This document shows, one piece after another, positions 6,590-14,924 of a DNA stretch of 64,000 nt. Origin of the DNA: Burkholderiales bacterium (GTDB taxonomy: Bacteria > Pseudomonadota > Gammaproteobacteria > Burkholderiales > Burkholderiaceae_C); contig JACRPO010000001.1 in the NCBI GenBank assembly GCA_016223165.1, positions 186,001 through 250,000 on the forward strand. The letters run 5' to 3'. The position numbers and the translations under genes are program-made. Positions within the stretch are counted from its first letter, which is position 1; the number at the start of each line of letters is the position of its first letter. The notes under the pieces are model-generated. The model saw only the letters and a program-made list of their open reading frames with translations, did not search any database and was not told the DNA's origin.

Positions 6590-8470
6590 ATGGCGATCTT
6601 TCCCCAGGGCCTGACGAACGTCGACCAGCGCTGCAACGCCGGCGAGCGCCGCGTGCTGCAGGCGCTGAAGCGGCACCTGGAGGACGACTGCCTCGTGTGG
6701 CACAACGTGCCCATCGGGCCGCGGGCGCGGCAGCCCGACTTCGTGGTGCTGAGCCCGCGCCAGGGCGTGCTGCTGTTGGAGGTGAAGGACTGGCGGCGCA
6801 CGACGCTCGCCGCGGCCACGCGCGACCGCGTGGAACTGAGCACCGCGCGCGGCCCGGTGACCGAGGCCAACCCGCTGCGCCAGGCGCGCGACTACGCGCT
6901 GGAACTCGTGGACGTGATGCGGCGCGACGCGGCGCTCGTGCATGGCGAAGGCCCCTTCTGCGGCAAGCTGCTCTTCCCCTACGGCTGGGGCGTGGCGTTC
7001 GCGCGCCTCACGCTGGCCGAGGTGGCGGGCAGCGACTTCGGCGAGGTCTTTCCCGCGCACCAGGTGCTGATGCGCGACGACCTCGAAGAGACCGTCGACA
7101 CCGGCGCCTTCCAGCGCCGGCTGTGGGGCCTGTTCACGATCTCGTACCCACACACGCTGACGCTGCCGCAGCGCGACCGCATCCGCTGGCACCTGTTCCC
7201 CGAGCTGCGCGTGCAGGCGCAGGCGGCGCTGGAGTTTGCCGACACGGGCGGCGCCGCGCCGGCGCTGCCCGACCTGCTGCAGGTGATGGACCTGCAGCAG
7301 GAGCAGATCGCGCGCACGCTGGGCGAGGGGCACCGCGTCATCCACGGCGCGGCGGGCTCGGGCAAGACGATGATCCTCATCTACCGCGCGCAGCACCTCG
7401 CGGCGGCGGCGCGGCCCGGGCAGCCTGTGCTGGTGCTGTGCTTCAACCGCACGCTCGCCGACCGCATCACGTTCCAGCTGCGCCAGCGCGGCGTCGACGA
7501 GCGCGTGCAGGTGCGCACCTTCCACAGCTGGTGCCAGGACATGATGAACAGCTACCAGCTGCAGGTGCCGCCCACACCCGACCGCGACGAGTGGTACGGG
7601 CAGCTGGTGCGCACCGTGGAGCGCGCCCTCGAGACCGGCTTCGTGCCCGGCGGGCAATACACGGCGCTGCTCGTCGACGAGGCGCACGACTTCGAGGACG
7701 CCTGGCTGCGCATGGCCGTGCGCCTGGTCGACCCGGCCACCAACAGCCTGCTCGTGCTGTACGACGACGCGCAGAGCATCTACCGGAAGAAGCGGCGCAC
7801 CTTCAACTTCGCGAACGTGGGCATCGAGGCGCGCGGCCGCACCAGCATCCTGCGCATGAACTACCGCAACACGGCCGAGGTGCTGGCGCTGGCCGTGCAT
7901 TGCGCGCAGGGGCTGCTCGAAGAGGCGGAGGAACGCGGTGCGTTGCGCGAGGAAGGCGAGATCCCGCTCGTGCAGCCGGCCTCGGCCGGGCGGCGCGGCG
8001 CGCTGCCCGCGCTCGTGCAGGCGCGCGACGAACGCGAAGAGGCCGACCTGCTGGCCGAACGTGTCGAGCGCGCGCATGCCGCCGGCCTGCCGCTGCAAGA
8101 CATGGCGGTGCTGTGCCGCGCCCGGTTCCTGCTGCGGCCCATCGAGGCGGCGCTCGCGCGCCGCAAGATCGCCGTGCAGTCGATGAATTCGCAGGCCTTC
8201 AGGCGCTTCGACTGGCAGCGCCCGAGCGTCAAGCTGCTCACCATGCACAGCGCCAAGGGGCTGGAGTTCCCGCTCGTCTTCGTGGCCGGCCTGCAGGCGC
8301 TGCCGATGCGCAACGAGGCCCTCGACGACGAAGCGCGCCTGCTCTACGTGGCGATGACACGCGCCACGCACGAGCTCGTGCTCTCGGCGCATGGCACGTC
8401 GGCCATCGTGGAGCGCGTGCGCGAGTCACTGGCGGAGATCTCGCGCCGGTTCGCCCGGCAAGGCGCCTGA
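6590..8470 (+). CDS. NERD-domain UvrD/Rep-type DNA helicase
   Basis: 626 residues. The N-terminal region (about 15-125) is a nuclease-related NERD domain, with GERRVLQALKRHL, a PDFVVL Asp and LLLEVKDW matching the D...ExK nuclease core. A superfamily I helicase follows: Walker A GAAGSGKT at about 252, Walker B LLVDEAHD at about 360, the NYRNT motif, motif V LTMHSAKGLEFPLVFVAGL at about 550 and motif VI LLYVAMTRA at about 583. All motor motifs look intact, so it is probably an active ATP-dependent helicase with a joined nuclease-like module. The role is probably DNA repair or foreign DNA handling. No known defence partner lies next to it; the only close neighbour is the divergent zinc-ribbon gene. 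Confidence 0.86.
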   Translation: MAIFPQGLTNVDQRCNAGERRVLQALKRHLEDDCLVWHNVPIGPRARQPDFVVLSPRQGVLLLEVKDWRRTTLAAATRDRVELSTARGPVTEANPLRQARDYALELVDVMRRDAALVHGEGPFCGKLLFPYGWGVAFARLTLAEVAGSDFGEVFPAHQVLMRDDLEETVDTGAFQRRLWGLFTISYPHTLTLPQRDRIRWHLFPELRVQAQAALEFADTGGAAPALPDLLQVMDLQQEQIARTLGEGHRVIHGAAGSGKTMILIYRAQHLAAAARPGQPVLVLCFNRTLADRITFQLRQRGVDERVQVRTFHSWCQDMMNSYQLQVPPTPDRDEWYGQLVRTVERALETGFVPGGQYTALLVDEAHDFEDAWLRMAVRLVDPATNSLLVLYDDAQSIYRKKRRTFNFANVGIEARGRTSILRMNYRNTAEVLALAVHCAQGLLEEAEERGALREEGEIPLVQPASAGRRGALPALVQARDEREEADLLAERVERAHAAGLPLQDMAVLCRARFLLRPIEAALARRKIAVQSMNSQAFRRFDWQRPSVKLLTMHSAKGLEFPLVFVAGLQALPMRNEALDDEARLLYVAMTRATHELVLSAHGTSAIVERVRESLAEISRRFARQGA

Positions 8471-8582
8471 CGAGAGGGGCTGCGGCGGCCCGGCGCCTGC
8501 GCACCCGCGCACCCGAGCGCCCCGGGACCCGTGCCCGCAAGCCGGGAAGGGGCGGCCCGCCGGGGCTAAGATTCTTTGCACC

Positions 8583-8960
8583 ATGCGCCGATCAACGCCA
8601 CACGAGATGTCGATCGCCCCCCTCGCGGGCGGCGTGTTCGTCCTGCTGCTCGCTGCCTCGGCGGTGCCGGCGCAGGCACAGCCTGCGCAGCAACCGGTGC
8701 CGCCGCGGGCCCAGGGCGCCGTGCCGCAGCCCCCGCCTTCGCGGGGCAAGCTGCTCTACGAGACGCACTGCATCACCTGCCATACCTCGAAGATGCACTG
8801 GCGCGATGGCCGCATCGTGCGCGACTGGCTGGGCCTCGTCGAGCAGGTGCGGCGCTGGCAGGACACCGACAAGCTGCAGTGGAGCGACGCCGACATCGTG
8901 GAGGTGGCGCGCTACCTGAACGACGCGATCTACCGGCTGCCGAAGCCGGCGCCCGCGTAG
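8583..8960 (+). CDS. small monoheme c-type cytochrome
   Basis: 125 residues. A hydrophobic signal (LAGGVFVLLLAASAVPAQAQ) is followed by a Pro-rich spacer, then one heme c site CITCH in KLLYETHCITCHTSKMHWRD. The C-terminal part (SDADIVEVARYLNDAIYRLP) is the closing helix of a class I cytochrome. The distal ligand could be the Met of TSKMHW or a later residue; I cannot decide. It should be a periplasmic electron carrier. The ATG at 8583 has a second in-frame ATG at 8607 that would give a shorter signal peptide. There is no oxidase or dehydrogenase gene beside it. Confidence 0.82.
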   Translation: MRRSTPHEMSIAPLAGGVFVLLLAASAVPAQAQPAQQPVPPRAQGAVPQPPPSRGKLLYETHCITCHTSKMHWRDGRIVRDWLGLVEQVRRWQDTDKLQWSDADIVEVARYLNDAIYRLPKPAPA

Positions 8961-9050
8961 CCAGCCTCGCGGCAGGCGTTGCGCTGGCGCAAGAGCCGGC
9001 GCCGGGCGCGGTTCTATCGTGCCCCGCGGTTGCATCGGGGGAGGACGCTC

Positions 9051-10163
9051 GTGGCATCGCGCAAGGCGCTCGGCATCGTCGCACTCGCGGCGCTGGCATT
9101 GGCCGGCTTCGCCGTGTGGATCGCATCCGGCTTCGCGCGCGAGATCGCCCTGCAGCGCTCGCGCGTCGCGCATGGCAGCCGCCTCGTCGATACGCGGTGC
9201 GGCGTGGTCGAGGTGGCCGAGGCGCGCGGCGAGGACGGGGGCCACGCGGGCGGCGAGGGCGGTGTAGGTGGTGTGGGTGGTGTGGGTGGTGTGGGTGGTG
9301 TGGGCGGGGCGGCGCCGAGGCTGCCGCTCCTCGTCGTGCATGGCAGCGGCGGCGGCTTCGACCAGGGGCTCGCGCTCGCCGCCGATCTCGTGCCGCGCGG
9401 CTGGCGCGTGATCGCACCTTCGCGCTTCGGCTACCTGCGCACGCCATGGCCGGAGGATCGCGCCGGTCCCGGCGCCTCCACTGGCTCCACGGGTTCCATT
9501 GGCGAAAGGCAGGCCGACCAGCTGGCCTGCCTGCTCGACGCCCTGGGGCTCGACGAAGTGGCGATCATGGGCGTCTCGGCGGGCGCCATCGCGGCCACCG
9601 AGTTCGCCGTGCGGCACCCGCGGCGCACGAAGGCGCTGATCCTGATGGTGCCGGCCGGTTACCGGCCCGATCGCCCGGACCGGCCCGAAGCGCCGCAGCC
9701 GATGCCGGGCTGGGCACAAGGGCTGCTCGAGGCGGTGATCTCGTCGGACCTGCCGTTCTGGCTCGTGTCGCGCTTCGCGCCCGATGTCGTGCTGCGCTTC
9801 GTGCTGGCGACACCGCCGTCGGAGTACGCCGCCGCACCAGAAGCCGAGAAGCGACGCGTCGATCGGGTCATGCGCGAGATCCTGCCCATCAGCGCGCGCC
9901 GGCGCGGCCTTGTGCACGACACGGCGGCGACGCAGCGCGTGCCCAGGCCGCGGCTGGAGGCGATCGGCGTGCCGACGCTGGCCATCAGTGCGCGGGACGA
10001 CGGCTTCGGCACGCTGGCCTCGGCGTCGCATGCGGCGCAGACCATTCCCGGCGCGCGCCTGCTCGTCTTCGATCGTGGCGGGCACTTGCTGCTCAACCAC
10101 CAGGCCGAGGTGGTCGTGGCGATCGAGGCGCTGCTGCGCGAAGCGACGCCACGGCGGCCGTGA
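9051..10163 (+). CDS. alpha/beta hydrolase with N-terminal membrane anchor
   Basis: 370 residues. The GTG at 9051 is preceded by GGGGGAGG and starts a single hydrophobic segment (KALGIVALAALALAGFAV), so the protein is anchored or exported. The fold follows: LLVVHGSGGGFDQG oxyanion loop, RVIAPSRFGYLRTP, the nucleophile elbow GVSAG, the acid in LAISARDDGFG and the catalytic His in FDRGGHLLL. Between the anchor and the first strand is a Gly/Val run encoded by a 9-bp tandem repeat (9261-9305), and a second short insert (GASTGSTGS) follows strand 3. The esterase substrate is unknown. It is convergent with the LysR gene, with a hairpin between them. Confidence 0.8.
   Translation: MASRKALGIVALAALALAGFAVWIASGFAREIALQRSRVAHGSRLVDTRCGVVEVAEARGEDGGHAGGEGGVGGVGGVGGVGGVGGAAPRLPLLVVHGSGGGFDQGLALAADLVPRGWRVIAPSRFGYLRTPWPEDRAGPGASTGSTGSIGERQADQLACLLDALGLDEVAIMGVSAGAIAATEFAVRHPRRTKALILMVPAGYRPDRPDRPEAPQPMPGWAQGLLEAVISSDLPFWLVSRFAPDVVLRFVLATPPSEYAAAPEAEKRRVDRVMREILPISARRRGLVHDTAATQRVPRPRLEAIGVPTLAISARDDGFGTLASASHAAQTIPGARLLVFDRGGHLLLNHQAEVVVAIEALLREATPRRP
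9261..9305 (+). repeat. 9-bp minisatellite inside the hydrolase gene, five units
   Basis: Five head-to-tail copies of GGTGTGGGT, the first with one change (GGTGTAGGT) and the last ending C. The array is in frame and encodes repeated Gly-Val-Gly. Unit length is a multiple of three, so changes in copy number would lengthen or shorten a linker without breaking the gene. Confidence 0.9.
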
Positions 10164-10191
10164 GCGCCACGCGCACCACTTGCACTGGCCA

Positions 10192-10224
10192 TGCGCACCG
10201 CTCGCGCCATGAGCGCCGTGCGCA
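10192..10224. terminator. hairpin between convergent hydrolase and LysR genes
   Basis: TGCGCAC (10192-10198) and CGCTC (10199-10203) pair with GAGCG (10211-10215) and GTGCGCA (10218-10224), giving a 12-bp stem with a two-base bulge and a seven-base loop. It lies between two stop codons facing each other and could end both transcripts, although there is no clear T-run. Confidence 0.5.
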
Positions 10225-10245
10225 GGCAGGTCGCGGGTCGAGAGC

Positions 10246-11214
10246 TCAGCGCGGCGGCGCCTGCTCGCTCATCCACTGCGCCCAGTAGTCCACGCAGGCG
10301 CGGATCTTGGGCAGGCGGTGGCGCTCCTGCAGCATCACCGCATACATCGGCACCGGCGCCGTGCTGAAGCGGCCCGGCAGCACGGGCACCAGCGCGCCGG
10401 TCTTCACCAGGGGCGTGGCCACGAGATCGATGATGCGGGCGATGCCGGCGCCGCTGAGCGCCAGCGCCACGATGACGGCGGTGTTGTCGGTGCGCGTGTG
10501 GCCTTGCACCTGCAGCGTCTGCCCGCCGTCGTAGCCCCAGAGGTTGAGCGAAGGGCTCACGGAGTTGGCGAGCAGGCGGTGGCGCCCCACCTCCTCCGGC
10601 GAGCCCGGCGTGCCGTGCCGCGCCAGGTAGGCCGGTGCGGCATAGAGCGAGCGCCTGAGCTGGCCGATGGGACGCGCCACCAGGTTGTCGCTCGCCGGCG
10701 TGCCGGTGCGGATGGCGATGTCGATGCTGTCGCGCGCCATGTCGGCGAGGCGGTCGTCGGCCGAGATGTCCAGGTGCACGCCGGGATGGCGCTCGTGCAG
10801 GCTGGGCAGGCCGGGGGCGATGACCGCCTGCGCGAGCACGGCGCTGACGCTGATGCGCACCCAGCCGCGCGGGCCGGCGAGGCGGCCGCCGATCTCGCCC
10901 TGGAACTCCTCGGCCGCCTCCAGCATGCGGCGCGCCTGCGGCAGGAAGGCGCCGCCTTCGTCGGTGAGCGACAGGCCGTGCGTGCTGCGGTGGAGCAGGC
11001 GCGCGCGGCAGGTCTTCTCCAGCCGCGCCAGCGCGCGCGTGACCTGGCTCACCGGCACGTTGCGCTCGCGTGCCGCGGCCGAGAGCGAGCCGAGCTCCAC
11101 CGTGCGCAGCAGCAGCGCCACGTCGGAGAGGTTGAGGTCGAGGGGCAGGTGGGCCGGCGGCCGGGCAGCCGGGTGGGGCGAGCGGCGCAAAGGCGGGTCG
11201 GTTCGTGCACTCAT
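10246..11214 (-). CDS. LysR-family transcriptional regulator
   Basis: 322 residues from the ATG at 11214. The N-terminal helix-turn-helix is clear (LLLRTVELGSLSAAARERNV, then VSQVTRALARLEKTCRARLL), followed by an inducer-binding domain starting at GPRGWVRISVSAVLAQ and containing DSIDIAIRTG. It resembles the CrgA-like subgroup of LysR regulators. A longer frame to 11283 is not used because it would run through the palindrome at 11235-11249, which is more likely its operator. It is divergent from the 78-residue gene and, beyond that, from the aldehyde dehydrogenase gene, whose promoter carries a matching half-site; these are its probable targets. Confidence 0.88.
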   Translation of the reverse strand: MSARTDPPLRRSPHPAARPPAHLPLDLNLSDVALLLRTVELGSLSAAARERNVPVSQVTRALARLEKTCRARLLHRSTHGLSLTDEGGAFLPQARRMLEAAEEFQGEIGGRLAGPRGWVRISVSAVLAQAVIAPGLPSLHERHPGVHLDISADDRLADMARDSIDIAIRTGTPASDNLVARPIGQLRRSLYAAPAYLARHGTPGSPEEVGRHRLLANSVSPSLNLWGYDGGQTLQVQGHTRTDNTAVIVALALSGAGIARIIDLVATPLVKTGALVPVLPGRFSTAPVPMYAVMLQERHRLPKIRACVDYWAQWMSEQAPPR

Positions 11215-11234
11215 GCGCTCACTCTGAGGGGCGT

Positions 11235-11249
11235 TTGCAGAATCTGCAA
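11235..11249. promoter_or_regulatory. perfect 15-bp palindrome, likely LysR operator
   Basis: TTGCAGA-A-TCTGCAA, arms of seven bases around one base, lies 21 bases upstream of the LysR start and about 84 bases before the divergent small gene. It fits the T-N11-A pattern of LysR boxes. The right arm TCTGCAA recurs at 11643-11649 in front of the dehydrogenase gene. Confidence 0.55.
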
Positions 11250-11332
11250 TACCGCTTGCGGCCGCACGTGGTTTCGCTGCCATGGGGTGCTGCCTACATT
11301 GCCCGCACCACTTCCAGCATCAGGTGAACCCC

Positions 11333-11569
11333 ATGTCGCTGCAACCCATCACCGACCGCCGCGCCCACGAAGAGACTGACCGGCTGCACGAGCGTGCGCT
11401 GGCCGAGGCGCAGCGCCTGCGCCGCGAGGCCATCGACGACTTCTGGCGCCATGCCAACGGCCTGCTCGGCGACGCCGCGCGCTCGGCACAACGTGCCGCC
11501 GTGCGCCTCGGCCAGCGGCTGCGCCGGCGCGACGCCGGCGGCACCGCTTTCCCCGGCGGCATGGCCTGA
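11333..11569 (+). CDS. small basic helical protein of unknown function
   Basis: 78 residues with no signal peptide or membrane segment. The sequence is rich in Arg, Ala and Glu and looks wholly helical (DRLHERALAEAQRLRREAID, then FWRHANGLLGDAARSAQRAA). The ATG at 11333 follows CAGGTGAACC, a weak ribosome-binding site; the frame upstream to 11282 is Cys/His-rich and not protein-like. It starts divergently from the LysR gene and ends about 120 bases before the dehydrogenase gene. I recognise no function. Helical Arg/Ala proteins of this size are common near the start of operons in related bacteria. Confidence 0.6.
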   Translation: MSLQPITDRRAHEETDRLHERALAEAQRLRREAIDDFWRHANGLLGDAARSAQRAAVRLGQRLRRRDAGGTAFPGGMA

Positions 11570-11603
11570 AGGCCCACGCCGTCGAGCCGCCGGCGGGCAC
11601 CGA

Positions 11604-11649
11604 CGGCAGTCTGTCTTCCGGCAGTTTGTCTTTTGTAGACAATCTGCAA
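11604..11649. promoter_or_regulatory. repeat-rich control region of the aldehyde dehydrogenase gene
   Basis: CGGCAGTCTGTCTT (11604-11617) repeats 15 bases later as CGGCAGTTTGTCTT (11619-11632). Within the second copy begins the inverted repeat TTGTCT-TTTGT-AGACAA (11626-11642), and TTGTAGA-CAA-TCTGCAA (11633-11649) overlaps it. TCTGCAA is identical to the right arm of the palindrome at 11235. The site lies 43-88 bases before the start codon. Confidence 0.5.
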
Positions 11650-11691
11650 ACGCGCCGCTAGCATGCCTCGGCAAGGAGTGCTGCGCCCCCG

Positions 11692-13149
11692 ATGAACGCC
11701 CGCGTCCCGGTTGTGAATGCCCCGCAGCGCGAGGCGATGCGCATTGCCGGCGAAAAGGTGCATGCCGCCGGCGCCGAGCGCGTGATCGAGGTGCGCTACC
11801 CCTACACCGGCGAGCTGGTGGCGACGGTGCCCAGGGCGACGGTCGAGGACGTGCGCCGCGCCTTCAGGATCGCGCGCGAGTACAAGCCGGTGCTCACGCG
11901 CTACGAGCGCTACCGCATCCTCACGAAGGCGGGCGAGATCATCGCCGCGCGCAAGGAAGCCATCGCGCGCCTCATCACGCTCGAATCGGGCCTGTGCATC
12001 AAGGACACGCTCTACGAGGTGGGGCGGGCTTCCGACGTGCTGCTCTTCGCGGCGCAGCAGACGATGCAGGACGACGGCCAGAGCTTCTCGTGCGACCTCA
12101 CGCCGCACGGCAGGAGCCGGCGCGTGCACACGATGCGCGAGCCGATGCAGGGCGTCATCTCGGCCATCACGCCGTTCAACCACCCGCTGAACCAGGTGAT
12201 CCACAAGGTGGCGCCATCGGTCGCCACCAACAACCGCATGGTGCTCAAGCCCACCGAGAAGACACCGCTGGCGGCCCTCGTGCTCGCCGACGTGCTCTAC
12301 GAGGCCGGGTTGCCGCCGCCGATGCTGAGCGTGCTCACCGGCGACCCGCGGGAGATCGCCGACGAGATGCTCACCAACGAGCATGCCGACATCGTCACCT
12401 TCACCGGCGGCGTGGCCATCGGCAAGTACATCGCCTCGAAGGCCGTCTACAAGCGGCAGATCCTCGAGCTCGGCGGCAACGACCCGCTGATCGTGATGGA
12501 CGACGCGGACGTGGCCAAGGCGGCCGAGCTCGCCGCCAACGGCTCGTACAAGAACTCGGGCCAGCGCTGCACGGCGGTGAAGCGCATCTTCGTGCACGAG
12601 GGTATCGCCGCCGATTTCACCGAGGCCCTGCGCGCGAAGACGGCCGCATGGCGCTACGGCGACCCGCTCGATCCCGCTGTCGACATGGGTACCGTCATCG
12701 ACGAGCGCGCGGCGCGCCTGTTCGAGCGGCGCGTCGGCGACGCCGTGGCGCAGGGGGCGCGGCTGCTGCACGGCAACCGGCGCGACGGTGCGCTCTATTC
12801 GCCGACGCTGCTGGACCTCGTGCGCCCCGAGATGGAGGTGGTGCGCGAGGAGACCTTCGGGCCCGTGTCGCCGGTGATGACCTTCACGGACATCGATGAC
12901 GCGATCCGCCAGGTGAACGGCACCGCCTTCGGCCTGAGCTCGGGCGTGTGCACCAACCGCATGGATCACGTCATGCGCTTCGTCAGGGAGCTCGAGGTCG
13001 GCTCGGTGAACATCTGGGAGGTGCCGGGCTACCGCCTCGAGGTGACGCCGTTCGGCGGCATCAAGGACTCGGGCCTCGGCATCAAGGAGGGCGTGCAGGA
13101 GTGCTGCAAGGCCTTCACCAACGTGAAGACCTATTCGATCCCCTGGTGA
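11692..13149 (+). CDS. phnY: aldehyde dehydrogenase, probably phosphonoacetaldehyde dehydrogenase
   Basis: 485 residues, full length for the superfamily. The catalytic Cys is in NSGQRCTAVKR, the general-base Glu in ILELGGNDP, and the cofactor loop in FTGGVAIGKYI. The ending PGYRLEVTPFGGIKDSG...NVKTYSIPW and the PLNQVIHKVAPSVATNNRMV segment match, as I remember it, the PhnY branch that oxidises phosphonoacetaldehyde to phosphonoacetate in 2-aminoethylphosphonate breakdown. PhnW (transaminase) and PhnA (hydrolase) are not in the window. A Na/Pi transporter gene follows 67 bases downstream, which suits phosphate metabolism. A more general succinate-semialdehyde or lactaldehyde dehydrogenase is the alternative. 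Confidence 0.75.
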   Translation: MNARVPVVNAPQREAMRIAGEKVHAAGAERVIEVRYPYTGELVATVPRATVEDVRRAFRIAREYKPVLTRYERYRILTKAGEIIAARKEAIARLITLESGLCIKDTLYEVGRASDVLLFAAQQTMQDDGQSFSCDLTPHGRSRRVHTMREPMQGVISAITPFNHPLNQVIHKVAPSVATNNRMVLKPTEKTPLAALVLADVLYEAGLPPPMLSVLTGDPREIADEMLTNEHADIVTFTGGVAIGKYIASKAVYKRQILELGGNDPLIVMDDADVAKAAELAANGSYKNSGQRCTAVKRIFVHEGIAADFTEALRAKTAAWRYGDPLDPAVDMGTVIDERAARLFERRVGDAVAQGARLLHGNRRDGALYSPTLLDLVRPEMEVVREETFGPVSPVMTFTDIDDAIRQVNGTAFGLSSGVCTNRMDHVMRFVRELEVGSVNIWEVPGYRLEVTPFGGIKDSGLGIKEGVQECCKAFTNVKTYSIPW

Positions 13150-13192
13150 CGTCGATCTCCGCAGCCGGCGGCGCGGCCGTCCCGGGCTCCAG

Positions 13193-13209
13193 GGCCGATA
13201 AGATCGGCC
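13193..13209 (+). terminator. small hairpin between dehydrogenase and Na/Pi transporter genes
   Basis: GGCCGAT, loop AAG, ATCGGCC, then TTCGCT. The seven-bp stem ends seven bases before the GTG start at 13217. It could be a weak terminator for the upstream gene, or could hold the ribosome-binding region of the transporter gene, which otherwise shows no clear Shine-Dalgarno sequence. Confidence 0.4.
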
Positions 13210-13216
13210 TTCGCTC

Positions 13217-14884
13217 GTGATCCACCTTCTCAATCTCCTCGCCGCGGTCGCCCTGCTCGTGTGGGGCACGCACATCGTGCGCACCGGCATGATGCGGCTG
13301 CTCGGCGAGAACCTGCGCCTCGTGCTGGCGCGCTCGTTCAGCAACCGCGGCAATTCGGTGCTCGCCGGCATCGGTGTCACCGGGCTCGTGCAGTCGAGCA
13401 TGGCCACCTGCCTGATGCTGGCGTCGTTCGCCGGGCAGGGGCTGGTGAGCACCGCGGCGGCGCTGGCAGTGATGCTCGGTGCCGACGTCGGCACGGCGCT
13501 GATGGCGGCGGTGTACTCGTTCGACCTCTCGTGGGTCTCGCCGCTGCTCATCTTCGTCGGCGTCGTCATGTTCGTGTCGCGCCAGAACAGCGACGTCGGC
13601 CGCGCCGGCCGCGTGCTCATCGGCCTCGGCCTCATCACGCTGGCGCTGCAGCTCATCGTCGCGAGCACCAAGCCGATGATCGAGAACCCGGCGGTGCGCG
13701 GCCTGCTCGTGGCCCTGCCGAGCGAGGTGATGCTCGACATCCTGGTCGGCACGGTGATCACGGTGCTGGCCTATTCGAGCCTCGCCGTCGTGCTGCTCAC
13801 GGCCACGCTCGCCACCTCGGGGCTGGTGCCGCCGTCGGTGGCGCTCGGACTCGTGGTGGGCGCCAACATCGGCAGCGCGCTGCTGGCCTTCTTCGCCACC
13901 GGCGGCGCCTCGCCGGCGGCGCGGCGCGTGCCGGCGGGCAACCTGCTGTTCAAGCTCATCGGCGCGGCGCTCACGATTCCGCTGCTGCCGCACGTGCTCG
14001 CCTGGCTGCCGCGTGTCGTGCCCGAGATCCACCAGCAGGTGGTGGGCTTCCACCTGCTGTTCAACGTCGTGCTTGCCATCACCTGCGTCGGGCTCATCGG
14101 CCCGGTGGCGCGGCTCACCGTGCGCTGGCTGCCCGCGCCGCGCGAGGGGGCGGGCAAGCGCCGCAGCCACCTCGACCCGGCGGCGCTGGGCACGCCTTCG
14201 CTGGCCATCAGCTGCGCCGCGCGCGAAGCGCTGCACCAGGCCGACGTGGTGGAAACCATGCTGCGCGGCCTGCTCGACGTGATCCGCAGCAACGACCTCG
14301 AGCTCGCCGAGCGGCTGCGGCGCATGGACGACACCGTCGACGACCTCTACTCGGCGATCAAGTTCTACCTGACGCAGATCTCGCGCGAGGCGCTCTCCGA
14401 GCGCGAGGGCCGGCGCTGGACCGACATCGTCAGCTTCACGATCAACATGGAGCAGGTGGCCGACATCATCGAGCGCGTGCTGCTCGACGTGGAGGACAAG
14501 AAGATCCGCAAGAACCGCAGCTTCTCGGATGCCGGCATGGCCGAGATCTGCCACCTGCACGAGCGCCTGACGGCCAACCTGCGCCTGGCGATGAGCGTCT
14601 TCCTCGACGGCCACGTCCGCGACGCGAGCAAGCTGCTGGAGGAGAAGGCACGCTTCCGCGACCTCGAGCACGAGTACGCCGCCAACCACATCGCGCGGCT
14701 GCAGGACAACACGGCGCAGAGCATCGAGACGAGCTCGCTGCACCTGGACCTCATCAGCGAGCTCAAGCGCATCAACTCGCACCTGTGCGGCGTGGCCTAC
14801 CCGATCCTCGAGTCGGCCGGCGTGCTGGCGGCCACGCGCATCCGGCACTCGCAGCTCGCCGACCTCGACGAGGTCAAGCCTTGA
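13217..14884 (+). CDS. Na/Pi-cotransporter family protein with PhoU-like C-terminal domain
   Basis: 555 residues. Residues 1-300 are membrane-spanning and contain the two inverted Na_Pi_cotrans repeats, each with a QSS-like signature (GLVQSSMATCLML; AYSSLAVVLLTATLA). Residues 340-545 form a cytoplasmic helical PhoU-like domain (QADVVETMLRGLLDVIRSND...SIETSSLHLDLISELKRIN). Members move phosphate with sodium, and the PhoU part is thought to sense or regulate this. The start is a GTG at 13217. It follows the phosphonoacetaldehyde dehydrogenase-like gene on the same strand and precedes a DMT permease after 40 bases. Export, import and regulation cannot be told apart from sequence. Confidence 0.88.
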   Translation: MIHLLNLLAAVALLVWGTHIVRTGMMRLLGENLRLVLARSFSNRGNSVLAGIGVTGLVQSSMATCLMLASFAGQGLVSTAAALAVMLGADVGTALMAAVYSFDLSWVSPLLIFVGVVMFVSRQNSDVGRAGRVLIGLGLITLALQLIVASTKPMIENPAVRGLLVALPSEVMLDILVGTVITVLAYSSLAVVLLTATLATSGLVPPSVALGLVVGANIGSALLAFFATGGASPAARRVPAGNLLFKLIGAALTIPLLPHVLAWLPRVVPEIHQQVVGFHLLFNVVLAITCVGLIGPVARLTVRWLPAPREGAGKRRSHLDPAALGTPSLAISCAAREALHQADVVETMLRGLLDVIRSNDLELAERLRRMDDTVDDLYSAIKFYLTQISREALSEREGRRWTDIVSFTINMEQVADIIERVLLDVEDKKIRKNRSFSDAGMAEICHLHERLTANLRLAMSVFLDGHVRDASKLLEEKARFRDLEHEYAANHIARLQDNTAQSIETSSLHLDLISELKRINSHLCGVAYPILESAGVLAATRIRHSQLADLDEVKP

Positions 14885-14924
14885 GCGTGGCCCGGCGCGC
14901 CGCAGGCGCGCGGAGGGCCCGCGG

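Noticed and set aside
5630..8392. 920-residue minus-strand open frame running through the NERD helicase
   Set aside because: Only its last 282 codons (from 6478) have zinc-ribbon motifs; the rest is antisense to the helicase.
11320..13761. 813-residue open frame on the minus strand across the aldehyde dehydrogenase region
   Set aside because: It is antisense to a clear enzyme, rich in Arg/His/Ala and lacks any motif. High GC removes stop codons from other frames.
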